Assembly (NCBI GenBank): GCA_043381765.1
Contig: JBHJMP010001220.1
Location: 1 to 20,730 of the forward strand
Origin: Collodictyon triciliatum
Lineage: Eukaryota; CRuMs
DNA: 20,730 nucleotides
Direction of reading: 5' to 3'
Numbering within the stretch: position 1 is the first letter of the stretch; every line of letters begins with the position of its first letter. Of the stretch, positions 18,679 to 20,730 are shown piece by piece. Below the pieces are notes generated by a model, which saw only the letters and a list, made by a program, of their open reading frames with translations, was not told the DNA's origin and searched no databases. The position numbers and the translations under genes are program-made.

Positions 18679-20515
18679 TAAAAGGCGCAATACAAATCAA
18701 CATTCCGAACCAGGTTCCCAACACGCTCCAAAGTATCCACCCATAACTGGGTAAAATTTATGGCTAGTTTATCTTGAGGGATTTTTGGCCTAGGGGCACT
18801 CCAGGTTGTTCGCGAACTGAAGTTTAATGATAATTTTCACCATATTAAAGTATTTGCATAAAAGTGAATGAGCTTCATGTGTTTACGTATATTCAGAGCC
18901 AGAAGTGAATAAACCACGACAAACCTCGTGCTCATAGACTTTGATGATGAGGAAGATACAGATGGAAGGACAAGAGGAATCTCAGAGAGGTTCGGGCTTT
19001 TCGATCTTCGGTTTTTTGCGTTGTTGGAGGGTGGTCGGTGAATCTGAAATCTGAATGTGGTAATATCCAGATTAATTCATCACACTTGTGAAATATCTTC
19101 CAATCATCCTGCTACTGTTAGTCAATGAGCTGAATTATAAAGAAAACTGATGATGTTGTTAAAAATGAGTACTTATTGGAATAATTCAATCTACGCACTT
19201 CTCATTTCATGTATGGATTTTAAAAAAATCAGCATTGCCAAAAAAAAATAATCATACTCGTCAGATGAAACGTTGTGATTCTCAGACATGTCATCGATGT
19301 TTGGAAATAACTAAAATTTTAGCTTCAATTAGTGAGGGGGAATTCAAGAAAAGTTCCATATTTTGAAGTCATGAATGTGTGTATTTTTATCATTTTGTAC
19401 ATTTATTCTTGACATCATCTGTGTGATGCATAAAAAATGCAACCTGATCAACAGGATTGAAGTCTGCCCAGAGTTGTTTTTGAAAGATCATTCTAAGGGC
19501 AACCTTTTTTGATTCGACCGGAAAAGGGCATAATTTTCTGAATAGAAAGTATCCTCATGTTTAATACAGGAAACATAGTGAACAGATTTTAATAAATCAT
19601 GTAGGGGATGCATTTATTAAGTAGTGAGCCATATGGATTCGTATTCGAAAGAAAAAATGTAGAAAGAGCTTTAAAGAATATACAGATGCTTTGAATCGAA
19701 TAAAGGGAAAATAAGAATATACAAATTATCGATTTAATGGAATGTTTTTTTTTATTACTCGGCTTCTTTCATGAATCCAGCCGCCGCTAAAGCAAGGCCA
19801 ACACACTCCAGACTTTCGCTCATTCTCATTTTATCTCCTATTTAATCATGTGTTTAATTAGCCTTCATTCATATTTGATTTATACATGAATTTAACATCA
19901 TCGAAAAGTAAAAAAAAAAACCTGTTTGTCGGACTAAATAAGCTCTCTTTTTGAAAGACTCCACCGATTTTTCAGTTTCATTCGATAATGCAAGTGCGCT
20001 GCCGTACTTGATTCATAAAAGGACTTAGTAAGGGTCTAATGAACATTCATTTCATTCATATAGCATGAGGATATAAGCGAGGCAGACAGAAAAATAAAAG
20101 GTACCATCCCGTAAAAGGTAATGAGAGTTTCCTGGTCCTCGATGTTTTGCAGGGCATCGATGCACAGTTCCAAAGGCGCAGCAGCATCCTTGAGATATAA
20201 ACCAATTACGTCATTGTCTTCTTTTTCTTCATTTTCTAAAGAGAATGTGTAAGCAGTTTTGGCAAGGGGCATGCCACATACGGGAACCAGAAGAAAAAAG
20301 TTTTGAGACGTGTGGCACTTGATTCTTTACTCAAAAAAATATATGGAAGGGACGAGTAGCAGAGGAAGGCTTCCTTGATTTTCATTCTAAATGGAAACGT
20401 GAGAAATGACCCCCACCTGAAACTGGTGCGATTCGAAGCTATCTACACTGCTCAGTAAAAGCCTGTTAACTTGTGCTATTTGGTGCCGTTGATAGTCGAA
20501 TGTGGGAGTATTCAT
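16589..20515 (-). CDS. Tetratricopeptide-repeat protein, about 510 residues, about 19 exons
   Basis: A scaffold-type protein with tandem 40-residue TPRs of the kind seen in LGN/GPSM2, rapsyn and TTC proteins; I cannot assign an orthologue. Minus-strand exons in reading order: 20515-20417, 20235-20105, 20006-19922, 19837-19759, 19492-19444, 19310-19258, 19050-18925, 18816-18711, 18429-18348, (18321-18298, optional), 18270-18232, 18086-18025, 17977-17909, 17816-~17690, ~17631-17580, 17473-17340, 17122-17070, 16907-16838, 16669-16589. The C-terminal repeats are clear: HSWLGLSYQSIGWHEKAIEH, then YKACCNLGHALCKSKQFEKG, then LGDRNYEAASNANIGHVYEC, then KATEYFQEYRKLAKELD and TAG. An N-terminal TPR-like segment (SLECVGLALAAAGFMKEAE, then MIFQKQLW) is followed by a Ser/Arg-rich, probably disordered linker (19050-18711). 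Proposed start is the ATG at 20515. Exon joins are phase-consistent except the first (20417 to 20235) and the one near 17690. The N-terminal half is less certain than the repeats. Confidence 0.8.
18430..18710 (-). other. Long intron of the TPR gene
   Basis: The interval between the exon ending at 18711 and the exon starting at 18429 (minus strand) is 281 nt, long for this locus because it contains the AAT microsatellite. It starts GTTCGG and ends with AG on the minus strand. I see no coding segment in it. Confidence 0.6.
18611..18675. repeat. AAT trinucleotide microsatellite
   Basis: About 21 uninterrupted AAT units, preceded by two GAT units. It lies in an intron of the minus-strand TPR gene, so it would be transcribed as ATT repeats. 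Likely polymorphic in length. Confidence 0.95.
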
Positions 20516-20579
20516 ATCTAAGGCAGCGAGGTAACTATTCTGTTTAGTTGACAGTTTGATGATCTTTTGTATTTTTGTT

Positions 20580-20604
20580 GGTTTTGGTTTTGGTTTTGGT
20601 TTTG
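20580..20604. repeat. GGTTTT repeat
   Basis: Four tandem GGTTTT units plus a trailing G, followed by degenerate G-spaced T runs. The G/T-rich strand points to the right edge. It resembles a low-G telomere-like repeat, but only four units are present. Confidence 0.9.
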
Positions 20605-20654
20605 TTTTTTGTTTTTATTTTTGTTATTGTTTCTTGTTTTTTTGTTTTTTTTTT

Positions 20655-20655
<1 letters not shown>

Positions 20656-20730
<75 letters not shown>
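20656..20730. repeat. Poly-T run at right edge
   Basis: 75 consecutive T residues close the window. Such a run may be an assembly stop, a real homopolymer, or a degraded end repeat. No gene content. Confidence 0.95.

Larger units (their letters stand above)
20516..20730. promoter_or_regulatory. Region upstream of the TPR gene, T/G-rich on the plus strand
   Basis: The 215 bases upstream of the proposed TPR start (20515) should hold its promoter and 5' untranslated region. On the gene's strand the region is A/C-rich. I see no clear TATA box or initiator. The outer 150 bases are simple sequence, so little room remains for unique regulatory sites. Confidence 0.4.

Overview
The window looks like protist nuclear DNA. 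It is AT-rich, has long homopolymer and microsatellite tracts, and carries three genes cut into many small exons by short GT-AG introns (mostly about 70-130 nt). TAA, TAG and TGA all occur as frame-closing codons inside introns, so the standard code fits. I assembled the exons by hand from open frames, splice sites, phase and family motifs. The P4-ATPase/guanylyl cyclase fusion points to the SAR supergroup: such fusions are best known from alveolates (ciliates, apicomplexans). I cannot name the species.

Layout: (1) 1-148, an octameric A7C repeat at the left edge. (2) 367-12759, plus strand, about 49 exons: a bifunctional protein of at least about 1,960 residues with a P4-type ATPase (lipid flippase) N-terminal half and a two-catalytic-domain guanylyl cyclase C-terminal half. 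Its first exons lie beyond the left edge or were not recognised. (3) 13163-16335, plus strand, 12 exons: a DASH-type cryptochrome of about 506 residues, possibly with an extra upstream exon for an N-terminal extension. (4) 16589-20515, minus strand, about 19 exons: a tetratricopeptide-repeat protein of about 510 residues, convergent with the cryptochrome. (5) 20516-20730, a T/G-rich right edge with GGTTTT repeats and a 75-base T run.

How the genes may work together: the fusion protein should couple a lipid-flipping or lipid-sensing membrane module to cGMP synthesis. The catalytic motifs of the ATPase half appear intact. The cyclase half has the swapped arrangement known for this family: C1 carries the guanine-selecting and transition-state residues, C2 carries both metal aspartates. 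The cryptochrome is a flavin photoreceptor or photolyase. Nothing in the sequence proves a functional link between it, the cyclase and the TPR protein; their adjacency is only suggestive.
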